64,000 nt of DNA from Annulohypoxylon bovei var. microspora (GCA_022836615.1 MU405241.1:246279-310278), one strand, 5' to 3'; positions 24,847-36,440 are shown, numbered from the stretch's first letter. Notes: generated by a model not told the origin, from the sequence alone. Program-made: numbers and translations.

Positions 24847-27800
24847 ATGTTGGGCAAGCTTTTTAACCTGACCTCGGGAACCACCGGAGGCGCAAATCCT
24901 CAAGAAGGAACTACGCCAACTAAGCCATCCCCCGAATCGGTCCAGGAAGAGATTCATACGCGGAGCCTCTTATTTCCAGAAACCCAGGCGCTTTACTATC
25001 GTCAGGATCAGGTGTTTCCGCTATCGTCTGCGGCCGGCATCCAGGCCGGGGTTTCCGCCAACCCTTTCGATTATGATGGCGATATCGATATTGATGTACG
25101 CGACGTTCGCGTTATAATAATGCAAGATACCCTAGGCTCAGTCAGTCCCTCCTTATTGTTCGACAGCCATCCTGCTCCGTCAGCCGGTTCACCAAGTGAT
25201 CGGCCACAACCCCCGAGTGCGGCTTCATCCTCGCAGTCTCTGATGCAAGATCTCCGACGAGTTCCTACCTCGCCACGGAAAAGCAGCCTAGGACAGTCTT
25301 CACGGCCACTGGTTATTCAACCAGGTAGTCCTCAACCTCGCCAAGGGGCATTTGATCGACGAGGATCTATTCAGTCTCGCGCCTATAGCGCTGCAGAGAC
25401 TGACTCTCAAAAGGCGGCTAGGGAGTATCGTGAAGAGCTAGCTAGCTTTTCGAGCTGTATCTTCGCCAATTCAGAAGTCATGTCCTATAAGGGGACATCG
25501 ACCAAGGTCCATATTATTCCAAGTGAGCCGCGACCATCCGGAATTTCCAGTTCATATATGGGAGATGGCAGAGGATCGATGGGAAGGTCAAGCATGCGGT
25601 CAAGTAGGCTGGCCCAATCTTTTACGTCTGATTCGGCACACACACATTTTCAACCCTTTTATACGCCTTCTAGACAACAGGATCGCAACAAGATCCTGGT
25701 AACTCGGTTATTCCCAGTGAACTTGCCGAACGACGATCCTGAATCGCCTAGCCAAGTTACATCCCCCCACAGTCGGCTTTCTGATGACGGAGGCTTTCCG
25801 TTTCCGTATTCCCCAGACGAAAACAAGTTGAATAAGAAGAAGTCGAAGCCCGTGCAAAAGAGGACACCTATGTACGCTGTTGCTTTAGTGCTTCAACTTC
25901 CGGCATGTCCCAATTCAACACCCGCAACGGCACCAAAACCTATGTTTCGAGGACCCAGCTCTTATAACGAGGATACCTTCCCTTCTTCTTTCGGATCCGC
26001 CCGCCGATCTGGATGGACGATGGTCGGCTCTGGCTTCGGCTCGGAGTCTTTCGAATCGACGTACAGTAACGATGTTGAGGATCGCATGGATGCGATAACG
26101 CAACACTGGGATATTATTATGAGAACCCTTACTCACCTCCAATCTGTTGTAGCTACCACGTTAATTCCGATGCTGAAGCAGGCGGATATGATGGCGCCAG
26201 ATCCGTACCCCTCCAGCATATCTGCTCAGATGGCCCGAACATCATCCGTTAAAGGTCGAAGAGGTTCCGACGGCTCTCAGATGAAGCCGTCTAAGACGAA
26301 TGCGAAGCTAGTAGTACTGCCGCCGAGCTGCCTAGCACAGGACCAGCGCATAAGCGACGAGATAGACGATGCCAAGATCCGGATTGTGTCCGGACTTCGA
26401 GCCACTAGGGTTGTTACGGGCCAGGGTCGTTGGGGTCCGTGGCGGGAGGAGGCAAGATGGGTTGCGAAGTGGGCCGGTACCAAAGAGCAAGGCTTTTTCT
26501 TCTTCAATCTGCTGACGGCATTTCTGGCAACGCACACGGAATGGCTTCAAGCGTTGAGTCCCGTCTGGTATAGGAGAAGGCGGTATCAACAGCAGAAGGT
26601 CAAAAGCGAGGAAGACACGTCCTTACCGTCACGCACGATAATAGTCTCTAAAGATAAGATGGCCGCGAGGAGGCTGATTTTCTTGCTCTCGGCTTTTCTG
26701 CCTGCTAACCAGCAGCTGCCGACTGTTCGCGCTCAGCGCCCGGCGACCTCTGCATCGGCCGCTGCCTTTGGCGATTCACCACCATCGTACATAGTGCCGA
26801 TCAATAAGGAGGAATCTCTACGCCGGAAAATCAATCGCCGACAAGGACCCAGGGGTGCTTCTCACACTCGGAGTTTTAGTATCCAGTCGCAAGCTACGAC
26901 TAGGTCGGCGACCGGTATTCCTGCGCAGCTCGCACATCTGAGCATGGAGTCCTCTAATGCAGAGCGTCGATCGTCCGATTGCATCAAGCCCGCGAATCTT
27001 CTTATTACGGGCAACGATCTTAACACTCGAAAGAGCAGTGCCGCAACAGCTAATACCGTAGTTCCCGATTCCGCCATTCCACATTTCTCCACTATGCACC
27101 GAAGCAGCACAGGCCGTGGAGCCCGACCCGGTAGCGGGAGTAGTTTCGCTGCAGATGACCTAAAGAGGTCACTTAAGAGAGGCGACAGCATCGGTCATGC
27201 TAGCCACGGAAGCACCGACTCCCGCCAGAGCTCGCGATGGGGAAGCGTGATTAGTGGACTATGGAGCGCAAGACGACGAGACTCGACTGCTACAACGTCG
27301 CAGATCCTGGATATGTCCACTCACCGCGATAGCCCGCTCTCGTCGCCCACCCAAGCTGCTCTCAGTGGAAGGGATAAGCTTTCGGAGATGAGTAGAGAAG
27401 CTCAACTCGATGCAATTGCGAACCAACAAGTAATTCATGATCCTGCAACTCTTCAGCAACCCGACACCCCGCGAAGATTAGAGGAGAAGCAATTTGAGCC
27501 TCAGTCAAGAACCCCGGATCCTCTAGGCGCATACGAATCCCCGGTGAAAACGTCTATCAACAACGACGATGGAGTAATAGATGTTGATGTTCAATTTCCA
27601 GAGTACCTCACTTCGTTTGAGACTGCTGTCAGCTCACCATCCAGTAGCGGCTACCTCTCAACTCCTGGACTGGGTAGCGGACTCGACGGCTTCGAGCAGT
27701 TTTCTAGGCTGGCTATTGATGGCGATGTTCCCCTGAATGTAGCGGGATGGCTTAAGCGTTTTCACCCCGATTTTACATTGCAGGCGATCCCACCCCAGAG

Positions 27801-28476
27801 AAACTTACTAGACGAGGTACGAGAATCTCTAGCCGCGGAACCCACTCCTGTAGTGCATCTCAACTCCATGCCAGAAGACTGGCCTGCAGAGCATTGGGTT
27901 GACGTAAGCACCGCCATCATTGCGGATACGACGAACTTTACTATCAAGCGGCTTCGATACCGCCGTCTGGTGAAGCCTAAGTTACCGGTCGATCGAAACA
28001 ATACCAGTTTTCTAACACCGTATGGCTCATCCTTAATGACGCCAGCGCTCTCACCGTACGAACAACCGATCCAGGATAAGATTGAGGAAGAGGAATTGTT
28101 TAGCTTCGATGAAGCTCTCATTGATGCCGTCGAAAGAGTCATTGCTCAGAGTAGTGATGTGAGCAAAGGAAGTTCAACTGCATCTTCACGATCCGCTAGT
28201 AAACGGAGAAGAAGAGACAGCGAAGTTTCCCAGATGACGGAGCAAGAGATGCCAAATTTCCCTATCGACTTCCAAGAAGTACCACGAGCAGAATGCAAGG
28301 TAGTTGTCTTATCCGCGCTATCAGGAATCGTACAAGAGGTAGTAGATCAACGCGAAAGGGAGAATCAGGAGTCAAGTCCAACAACTACGCCCTACGAAAT
28401 GAGCCGCGAAAAGGAGAGCACTTTACGAACCGGCGTTAGAACGTGGCTCGAAAGTGTCGAGCACACTGACGGTTAA
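24847..28476 (+). CDS. LST4: Folliculin-interacting protein family, Lst4-like
   Basis: Lst4/FNIP proteins pair with Lst7/folliculin as the GAP for the Gtr2/RagC GTPase, signalling amino acid supply to TORC1 at the vacuole or lysosome. The 1209-aa frame is open from ATG 24847 with no intron needed. The FNIP N-terminal (uDENN-like) signature is visible at about residues 75-110, with DIDVRDVRVIIMQDTLGSVS. It is followed by SCIFANSEVMSYKGTSTKVH and later KNKILVTRLFPVNLP-type text and YAVALVLQLP. The central FNIP region includes ITQHWDIIMRTLTHLQ and GPWREEARWVAKWAGTKEQGFFFF. The C-terminal region ends in VRTWLESVEH. Long Ser/Pro-rich disordered linkers separate the blocks, as in fungal members. 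This window also holds iml1, another arm of the same pathway. Confidence 0.94.
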   Translation: MLGKLFNLTSGTTGGANPQEGTTPTKPSPESVQEEIHTRSLLFPETQALYYRQDQVFPLSSAAGIQAGVSANPFDYDGDIDIDVRDVRVIIMQDTLGSVSPSLLFDSHPAPSAGSPSDRPQPPSAASSSQSLMQDLRRVPTSPRKSSLGQSSRPLVIQPGSPQPRQGAFDRRGSIQSRAYSAAETDSQKAAREYREELASFSSCIFANSEVMSYKGTSTKVHIIPSEPRPSGISSSYMGDGRGSMGRSSMRSSRLAQSFTSDSAHTHFQPFYTPSRQQDRNKILVTRLFPVNLPNDDPESPSQVTSPHSRLSDDGGFPFPYSPDENKLNKKKSKPVQKRTPMYAVALVLQLPACPNSTPATAPKPMFRGPSSYNEDTFPSSFGSARRSGWTMVGSGFGSESFESTYSNDVEDRMDAITQHWDIIMRTLTHLQSVVATTLIPMLKQADMMAPDPYPSSISAQMARTSSVKGRRGSDGSQMKPSKTNAKLVVLPPSCLAQDQRISDEIDDAKIRIVSGLRATRVVTGQGRWGPWREEARWVAKWAGTKEQGFFFFNLLTAFLATHTEWLQALSPVWYRRRRYQQQKVKSEEDTSLPSRTIIVSKDKMAARRLIFLLSAFLPANQQLPTVRAQRPATSASAAAFGDSPPSYIVPINKEESLRRKINRRQGPRGASHTRSFSIQSQATTRSATGIPAQLAHLSMESSNAERRSSDCIKPANLLITGNDLNTRKSSAATANTVVPDSAIPHFSTMHRSSTGRGARPGSGSSFAADDLKRSLKRGDSIGHASHGSTDSRQSSRWGSVISGLWSARRRDSTATTSQILDMSTHRDSPLSSPTQAALSGRDKLSEMSREAQLDAIANQQVIHDPATLQQPDTPRRLEEKQFEPQSRTPDPLGAYESPVKTSINNDDGVIDVDVQFPEYLTSFETAVSSPSSSGYLSTPGLGSGLDGFEQFSRLAIDGDVPLNVAGWLKRFHPDFTLQAIPPQRNLLDEVRESLAAEPTPVVHLNSMPEDWPAEHWVDVSTAIIADTTNFTIKRLRYRRLVKPKLPVDRNNTSFLTPYGSSLMTPALSPYEQPIQDKIEEEELFSFDEALIDAVERVIAQSSDVSKGSSTASSRSASKRRRRDSEVSQMTEQEMPNFPIDFQEVPRAECKVVVLSALSGIVQEVVDQRERENQESSPTTTPYEMSREKESTLRTGVRTWLESVEHTDG

Positions 28477-29425
28477 GCTTCCGGATCTTGAACGGCCTCC
28501 CCGAAAGGATACAATAAACCCACGTGTCCTAGGAGAGACCTCTTAATGATAAACGACAGTTAATGACCTAATTTCTATTATTTTCTGTGTTTTATTTGAT
28601 TCAAGGACAACATAGCAGAGCACGGCGTCGCGATGGAGAAAAACACACACATGTACCAACAGAATAATTCTCGTTTATAAGGGGCGGGAAGATTAGAGAG
28701 AAAGATGAGTTTTCGGCCAAAAGATACCCCAATAAGCATGCATGCGGTCATATTTCACGGAGAGACGTTTGCGGTTGCATTTTTCCCATTTCTCGGTTCC
28801 TATATTTTTGTTTCACTGGCGTAGAGGGGTTGGTGCCGACGCCTAGAGGGGTTTCTACAACGTCAGGTCGGGGAGAGGTGTCTTGCGGCTGGGGTGCATA
28901 GTGGAAGGGGAATAAGGATCATTTAACACGACAGGCGAGTTTTTTGCAACTTAGTACGTGTTGCTAGGACGCGACAGGACGATGCCTTCTAGGGTACGAT
29001 AGTATGCTAGTTAAACTTGCTAAATAATACAAATGGCGACATAAGCTATAATATCTACCACTCCTGACTTAGTATCTAGTATCTTTCATTATAATGATCA
29101 TGTAAAATAATCCCGAGACCTAATGTGTCATCCGCGACTCTGACCCTGCAGCTATAACCACTCAAGCTAGAAATATTGTATACAACTTGTTCTCCTATTC
29201 CGTATAATCACTTAATAAACAGACCCAAAACAAGTATATTTTCGCTCACCTATGAACTACTCTATTTTGATTTGTAGGTATAAATGCAACCGATCATTGA
29301 TGCCCTCTCCTCTAAATTTGCCTCTTTCTCTTTTTCTCTACCTGCCGTCCCATCCCCTCGCAACCCGTTTTAAGACCTCCTAGTGCCACAAAACTCCAAA
29401 TCCTACCAACCAACCCCATCATTAA
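28477..29425. other. Intergenic between convergent genes
   Basis: About 950 bp of shared 3' flank between the Lst4-like and histidinol-phosphatase genes. It is mostly AT-rich towards 29425. No coding signature, RNA gene or repeat array was seen. Confidence 0.6.
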
Positions 29426-30456
29426 TCACCACTTACTAACAACAGCCCTCACGCTCTCAAGCGGGACCTCAACCTCCACCAGCTTCGCCTTCTCGCCCTC
29501 GACCGCGGACTCCTCCCGCCTCAGCTTCCACAAGCTCCCCACGCCCAGACCGGCCAGGTAATCCAGCGCGCGCGCGAAATTGGTGCCGACCTGTGCGATG
29601 CCGTGGCTGTCGTCGGACAGCGTGAACCTGCCCCCGAGCCGCAGCCACTCCTCGGCGACCTCGCGGCTCGGGTACGGCTCGGCGAGCCCCTTGCGCAGCG
29701 CGCTGCTGTTGCACTCCAGCCACCCGCCGTACGCGGCCACGCAGGCCAGGTTGCGCGCGACCTTGGCCCAGACGCCCGGCCACGCGCCGCGCACCGCGCG
29801 CCCCGGGTCCGAGGACAGCAGGCGCACGAGGTCGAAGTGCCCGACGACGCGCGGGCGCAGCGCCTGCAGCATCGAGAACTGCTGGTCGTAGTACCGCGCG
29901 TACGCCGCCTCTTCGGTGCCGCCGGCGGAGGCGACCGCCCGCGCGTAGTACGAAGAGTCGAAGTCGATCGGGATGCTGTCGATGTGGTGCAGGGAGCCGA
30001 TGAAGTAGTCCACGCTGGGGTGCGCGCTGAGCTCCGTGATGAGGGGCTGGTAGGCCGGCCGCAGCCACTCGCCTTCGAAGCCGATTAGGATGTGGATCTG
30101 TGATGAGTACGCCGCTTGCAGGCGCTGCGCTTCGACCAGGTAGGCTTCGTGCCGGGGGAAGAGGGCGGCGAGGGAGCCGGTGGGGTCGTCGAGCTGGGGG
30201 TGGTGAGTTGTGGGTTTATGGGTTTATGGGAGGGGGGGAGTTGGGTGAGGATTGGAAAGGGGAAGGGGAAGGGGAAGGGGAAGGGGGGAGATACTTCTTC
30301 AGGGTATAAATCTTCGAGGCTCGTCCGGGGCATGTGCTCGGTGAGCCCCATGGTGGTGTACCCGAGGCTGATGGCGTGCTTGATTATGTCCTCGAGTTGG
30401 TCTTTTGCATGACCTGGACAGAATTGCCCCGAGTGAGAATGCATTGTGAAAGCCAT
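29426..30456 (-). CDS. HIS2: Histidinol-phosphatase, PHP family (histidine biosynthesis)
   Basis: Hydrolyses L-histidinol phosphate to histidinol, the penultimate stage of histidine synthesis (EC 3.1.3.15). Exon 1 is 30456-30295 (54 codons) and exon 2 is 30193-29426, giving 309 aa, close to yeast His2. The intron (30294-30194, donor GTATCT, acceptor CAG) carries a CCTTCC-type microsatellite. Splicing joins LEDLYPEE to LDDPTGSLAALFPRHEAYL in frame. PHP metal-binding motifs are present: His6-x-His8 in MHSHSGQFCPGHA, TEH (His41), FEGEW, GSLHHID, GHFDLVRLL and the terminal DDSHG. Exon 2 is strikingly GC-rich and its antisense strand is open over most of its length, so the overlapping frames at 29469-30088 are shadows. 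The gene is convergent with the Lst4-like gene. Confidence 0.95.
30252..30290. repeat. GGGGAA microsatellite inside the histidinol-phosphatase intron
   Basis: Repeated GGGGAA hexamers on the plus strand appear as a TTCCCC tract on the coding strand. They start right after the donor site of the single intron. Copy number is likely to vary between isolates. Confidence 0.85.
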
Positions 30457-31475
30457 GGTGACTCCAAGTCTATGTTTTTATGTACTTGGTATATCAGTCG
30501 TTGTGATGGCTGTGAGATGAGATTGTATAAGTGTCATACAAAGTTGGGGTGGGCAGCACACTTATTTCTGGCAAAATGATCAAACAAGTTAGGCGTAAAC
30601 GGTGATCATGAAAAAGCCCAATCACTTACTTTCCTGAGTACTTAAATATTAACACTTACATACTCGGGATGTTATCATAGGCATGTGAGGACGATATGAG
30701 CGTTAAAACATCAAAGTGGATTCTACTTACTCGATAACGGACTTGATATCTACGTATCTTATCCCCCGGATTTCCGACAGAAAGGTAAGCTTGGGTACCT
30801 GGTTGGAAAACTATGCGGGTTTCACCGCCTCGTCATGTTGAAATAGGTGCATATAGTTGAACTTGTATTAGATATAACTACGCTTAGTTACACTTATATA
30901 TACTTATGCTACTCAAAGAGTAAAAGGGGAAAAAGTTTATTAATTAATCATTCCCCTTTATGACTAATGTCTACCGTCACAGGGAATAGATCGTGAAGGT
31001 TAATAGCGCACATGGAAGCTATGTATGAAAACCTAATCTGATTACTGGGATAAATTCTGCCGTCAAGTTTTTAACTCTTCCACCCCCACTTAGCCTACTT
31101 AATACCTAAGTACCTAGAAAAATCAAGCTTGGACCATCCATGGGATAACAGCCGCGACCTATCGGATGTAGTTAATTTTTACAAGAGCGCTTCCCGCCCC
31201 ACGGCAGCTACCTAGCAAATCTTACCTACTTCTAGACTTTTTCTAGAACGACCAGCCTTGCACGGAGCTTGACCAAAGCTTAACCAAACAAACGGCATTT
31301 GCGAACAAGTTGCACCTGCAGCTGGTGGTAGCTTCTTATCGTTTTTCTTTTCTCGATACGCGTAAATTTTACCTCCATTGATGCATCTTCCCTCTTCCCT
31401 ATTCTGCCTTTGTTGTTTCTTTCGTTAACCGCACCCTCTCCAATGCTATAATCGAACTTCACGTCTCAATTGACA
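30457..31475. other. Intergenic, divergent promoters
   Basis: About 1 kb between the divergent histidinol-phosphatase and RNA-binding protein genes. It is AT-rich at 30840-30960. Nothing coding was recognised. A pyrimidine-rich leader precedes the ATG at 31476. Confidence 0.6.
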
Positions 31476-34101
31476 ATGTTGTTCCCCGAGAGAGACGCGC
31501 CTCTTCTCCGGGCGTGGATTATACGTCGCCTGGCCAATACGTAAGTTTAATACAATTCTACCCTTTCTACACTACCGAACTATCGCGCTTCTTTTTACTA
31601 TCTAGATTTGCTAACCGTTGTCCGTCTGTCTTTCTTGCCTACAGGTCTGATGCAGATGCGGATGTGCTTGCCGACTATGTCTTAGCCCTTCTGCGACATG
31701 ATGGTGATGTCGAGTCGATTCGCAAGATCTTCGAGGACGAGATCCCAGACTTTCTGAGAGAAGGTATGAATAATTCACTACTTATAACCTAACTAATAGC
31801 AATACATTATGGATGCTTACGGACTTATAGATGCTGCCGCATTCACGAATGATGTATTCCAAGCCATCAAGTATCGCTCTTATTTACCAGGAGCTTCTAC
31901 ACCTTCCGCATCCAATCTCCCTCTTCCGCCGCCTCCAGTTCCAACCAATGGACTGCCGCTACCTCACCCACGAGCACAATTACCGTATCCTCCACCCTTG
32001 ACAACCACATCAGCACCTACCTATCCCCAGGGCGGTTCCCGTAAACGCTCGTACAATGATAGAGACGATGAGGTCGATATCATATTGAACGGCCAGAGTC
32101 CGTATCCTGGGTCTCACATACACAAGCAACCACGAAGAGAAAGTAGCTACTCACAGCGTGGTGGAAGATTCGATAATTCGTACGGATCAATCGATCGATC
32201 CGGATTTCCTAGCACATTTCAGACGACTCCTGACTCTGGTCGCTTTGTACCCCCGCCATCATTACCACAACCTCCACGATTTCAAGCTCCTTACCACGAG
32301 CAGAATATGCCCCCTATGGATCCAAGCACTCTCCTCGATAGCATCCAGAGATTGAACCAGATGGGTATTCCGATACCGCAGGTAGACAATCTACCTAAGC
32401 CAGTCTATTCTGGAACCATTCCCGCGCCGCGTCGAAGAAAGCGATGCAGGGATTATGACACGAAGGGCTATTGTCCTAGAGGTATTAGGTGCAAGTTTGA
32501 GCATGGGGTTGATCCAGTAGCATTGCCTCGGTTTGAACTTTCGACAGAGGGTGAGTAAACTTTTTGGCATCGATAGGCGGGTCATTGACATGTGTACTAA
32601 CTATGGGATAGAATACGATCCAAGCAATGCAATCTTCCCTATGCCGACCATAGATCAGAATCTACCGAATATACGCCAGAATCTCCCGACCTCGTCGCGA
32701 TCTCAAAATTTATCTTCCTCCCCAGCGGCGACCCCTAATAATCGTCGAGAGTCAAACAAGGGACCGAGACGCGCGAAAGGAAAGGCACCATTTGCTGCCA
32801 TTGGTCCTGTGCATGACAAATCCAAGACTGCTCTCGTGGTTCAGAATATTCCCTCTGAGCACTTTACCGAAGCGAAGATTCGCGAGTACTTTTCCCAGTT
32901 TGGCACTATTCTGGATGTTTCGATGCAGGTGCCCGATCTAGCCATTATCAAGTTCGATACTTGGCACGCCGCTCATGCGGCCTGGCACTCTCCGAAGGTG
33001 ATCTTTGACAATCGGTTTGTCAAGGTGTTCTGGCACAAGGATGAGGCCGACGCTGCATCAACACCAGCGAATGGGAAAGCTAGGAATGGTGTAAAAATTG
33101 ATCTAGGTGTCAATGGTGATGAATCCGCCGATGATGGTACTCCTCAACTTGAGTCGTTCGATATGGACGAGTTCCTTCGCAAGCAGAAGGAAGCTCAAAA
33201 AGCTCACGAGGAGAAAACTCAGAAGCGAGAGGAGCTGGAACGCCAACGTCGCGAATTAGAAGAACGCCAAAAAGACCTTCGTGCGCGACAGCTTGAGGAG
33301 AAACTTCTACTTGAAGTTAAGCTAGCCAAGAAAGGTGCGAATGCATCTTCAGGAGCAGCAGACGGGACGAAGAAACCCGTTTCGCAGACGGAAGCTCTTC
33401 GAGCACAATTAGCTGCGTTGGAAGAAGAGGCAAACGTCCTAGGAATTGATCCAGATGCCGTTAAGGACGAGTTTTCATCTTGGAGTCCTAGAGGTCGTGG
33501 CAGAGGTAGCCGAGGCTACCGTGCCCGCGGACGTTACACCACTAGCGCCCGAGGCGGATACAAAGGAGGTATCGATGCTCGACATGCAGCATATGCTGTG
33601 TATTCTTTAGACAACCGACCGAAGGTCCTCGCACTGTCTGGGGTAGATTTCACGAACCCGGAGAATGACGAGGCTCTCCGACAGTACCTCTTCGTAAGTA
33701 TTAAATTTTCTTGGTGTCTGGCCGTAGCTAACTAATTATAGGGCATCGGCGAGTTTAAGGGGATCCACGCAGAGGCGAAGTCAACTCATATCACTTTCAA
33801 GGACCGAAAGACCGCGGAACAGTTCATGTTTGGAGTGTCTGCAAACAATGCTATTCCCGGACTTGACGAAAAAGTCGAGGTTGCGTGGGTCACGTCCGCA
33901 CCCCAATCCGAGACGAAGGCGACCGCCAGCGATGCCACCATGACCACCGGTGTGGATGATGAACAAGTAATCCAAGACAAGACTACCACCGAGGATAACG
34001 GCGCGAACGGTGAACTGGAGGAGGGTGAGGTCGACAATGCAAGCACGCATGACCAGCACGACATGGATTACGAGTCAGGCCAGGGCTGGGATATATCATG
34101 A
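31476..34101 (+). CDS. CCCH zinc-finger and RRM RNA-binding protein (RBM26/RBM27-like)
   Basis: Probable nuclear RNA-binding protein related to RBM26/27, which in animals and fission yeast are linked to nuclear RNA surveillance. The five inferred exons are 31476-31540, 31645-31763, 31831-32550, 32612-33693 and 33742-34101, all in phase, encoding 781 aa. The N-terminal 75 residues form a PWI-like fold, with TSDADADVLADYVLALLRHD restored only by splicing. A Pro-rich linker is followed by a C-x8-C-x5-C-x3-H zinc finger starting near Cys266 (CRDYDTKGYCPRGIRCKFEH). An RRM spans about 373-445 (TALVVQNIPSEHFTEAKI). A long charged coiled coil (KQKEAQKAHEEK and on) precedes an RGG-like stretch near 33490-33550. 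A second RRM-like region (GIGEFKGIH ... STHITFKDRKTAEQF) and an acidic tail end the protein. Intron 3 has a yeast-like TACTAAC branch site. Confidence 0.94.
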
Positions 34102-34534
34102 ATTGGCGAGAGCTAATCAAGTGTGCATACCGTGCGGAGTATTTGAATTCAGGAGAGTAGCCTGGGCAATAGCCTTTGTCTACTGCTAAGGATACCACAG
34201 TTGGAAGTTGGCCATCTTCTAGATGTACTCTAGGAATACGACAGGGCTGTCGTAATGTACATGTTCCGTTCTCCCATGTGAGCTTCGAGGAATCACCTGA
34301 CAACAGCTAATATTTGCTGGTTGGAGTGGCCTAATATATGTAGGATTGACTCGTGCGACTTATATTACTCTGCGTAGCTAAGTGACTTCAGTGAGATTGC
34401 TCGTGGATTGCCTAGTTGTGTGTCCTATGTTATCTATATACCGTCAAAAGTCTTTGACGACTTCAAAATCTCTACCGAAAAGACAATTTCCCTTCTAACA
34501 TTTTACTTTTAACTAACTACATATAGGTACCATT
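34102..34534. other. Short intergenic between convergent genes
   Basis: 433 bp of 3' flank shared by the RNA-binding protein gene and the reductase-like pseudogene. No feature was seen. Confidence 0.6.
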
Positions 34535-35728
34535 TTACTCTTCCACATCATCTTCAGCCTGCAATACGTGCGCTAGACCTGCCGCCACAGAGCTTCCCAT
34601 CATTGTTGCCATCAGAACAGCTTTCATCATCGTCGCACAATCACCTGCCGCGTAGACTCCCGGCACATTCGTCGTGTAGAACGGCGGCTGCGCATCTATG
34701 TGACCCTGAGGTGCTAGTGTGACTCCGAGATCCGAGGCGAAAGAGCCGTTGATTTTGGTGGCTGGGGCGTGAGCTTGGTTGTTTGATTTTGTGTTAGTGA
34801 GCACTCAAGTTAAGGGTTTTCCCCCCTTTTTTTGTGGTTCAAGAACGAAAGGAGCGGGAATAAGGGGTAAAGTTTTTAAAGGGGCTGAAAACTCACCAAG
34901 AACCCCTCCTTATTTACGCTTCCGTCTTCTAGAGTGACGAGCACACCGGCTTAACCTTTGACGTCCGGGTCTTTGGCCAGACGAACAACACGGCGGTTTT
35001 CAACGTGGAATTTCTGGCCGCTCTTGAGCTGTGCTCGGATCCGTGACCCGAGGTCTTCATTTCCATCCATATATACCGTAACACTACCTGCGAGCCGGGC
35101 GGCCATGCGAGCAATTACCGGTGCCATCAGCGGCGCCGAATCGCTACCTCCGCCCCCTAACATAGGACCTGTTGCCAGAACGCCTGCCGAGGCAGACCCG
35201 CGCTCTTCGAAGCCGTGGCAGAAGAGGCAGTGGAAACTGGCGGATTCCTGTCAGTTACCCCTATCCTAAAAGCACTCCAAGAGATATAAGAGTAAGCAAA
35301 AGGAATAAACTCACATCCCGTACCCCCACAACGCCCCATACCCCTCGGGCGCCGCCGGCATCACATCGCGCACGCCCACCGCGAGCACCAGCTTGCGGCC
35401 CACATACCTCTTCCCATGCTCATCCCGCACCTCAAAGCAACTCCTCCCGCGCTCGTCATCAGCCAGCTTGCGCACAGCAACCACCCCCGCGTCGCGGAAC
35501 TGGATCGTGCCCCCGTACCGCGCCTCGATGTCGCGGCGCGCCTGCGCGCGGAACACGGCCGGCGCCGCGTGCTCGTGCCCTAGCACGTTGTGCATGTGCG
35601 CCGCGCGCGCGTTGCGGAATACGGAGGTGGAGAAGACGGTGGCTGTGTGTAGTTGCCGCGCGAGCGCAGGAGAGGCCCGCGGGGCCGCTGCCGAGGATTA
35701 GGACGTCGACGGTTGGGGGGCTGGTCAT
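34535..35728 (-). pseudogene. Thioredoxin-reductase-like FAD/NAD(P) oxidoreductase, disrupted
   Basis: The remains of a class-II pyridine nucleotide-disulphide oxidoreductase of the fungal thioredoxin-reductase-like (GliT-like) group. Exon 1 (35728-35315) begins with the FAD motif ILGSGPAGLSC, then changes frame at about 35660-35670. From there homologous text (VFSTSVFRNARAAHMHNVLGH) continues in another frame, as if two bases were lost. The intron 35314-35237 restores IFHCLFCHGFEERG, which carries the redox CxxC. Exon 2 is broken by an in-frame TAA at 34953-34951, and recognisable text (AGVLVTLEDGS) resumes immediately after it. Exon 3 (about 34774-34535) has the second FAD motif VYAAGDCATMMKA, but its splice phase does not fit cleanly. 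At least two independent lesions make a pseudogene more likely than an error in the sequence. Confidence 0.85.
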
Positions 35729-36440
35729 GGTCTTGGTTGGGCTTTTTTTTGTGGTTGCTTTCTGGGAGATGGGGCTGGGTTGGGATGCTGGAGGGGGTAG
35801 GTAAGCTCTTTAGGGGGGGACGGTCTAATTTTGTTCGAATGGGTGGCAGGTATCTTGGAGGCTTGTGGGAGCTTGGTGAAGGGCTTTTATGTTGGTTATG
35901 AGAGTGCGGGCTATTCTAAGCTGATTGTAGTGATGTCTGCTGTGCGACACGTATTGTCGAGCTTGTCGGAGATTTATATCGGGGACTTTTGCTATGGGTG
36001 TTTATCTAGGTAACTGAGAGGGAAGGTAATAGTTTACCTTAACTAATGATACCTTAATATGTTTATATTTATACACACCTGAATTTAATCGATTGTAGAT
36101 TCTACTACTAGTATTTGATGCCCGATGTCTTCTAAGCTACGATATCGTCCCCCTTTCCATCCGGACTTAGCCTCCGGTGTGGGTCTCCAAAAGTTGCCGT
36201 CAAGTCTCCGATAGTGGGTCCAATTCGGTGCTAAATTCGGAGGAAGGGGGTGTATGGCAACATCGCTACTGCATTGTGGCCTAGGCTAGTCCCCGATTTC
36301 TTAGTTCCATGGGCGGAGTTATGAAAAGAAGGAAGGCATTTAACTTCTCAAATCAGACGTGGTAGTTTAGATGAGTCTTGTAGTGTTGTCATATTTATTG
36401 AAGATATTGTATTGTCTACGAATTCTCTAGACTGATGATT
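35729..36440. other. Intergenic, no gene recognised
   Basis: Upstream flank of the reductase-like pseudogene. No conserved frame, repeat array or RNA gene was seen. Confidence 0.5.

Noticed and set aside
29469..30088. Long overlapping frames on both strands across histidinol-phosphatase exon 2
   Set aside because: They are shadows of the GC-rich exon. The real frame carries all PHP metal motifs.
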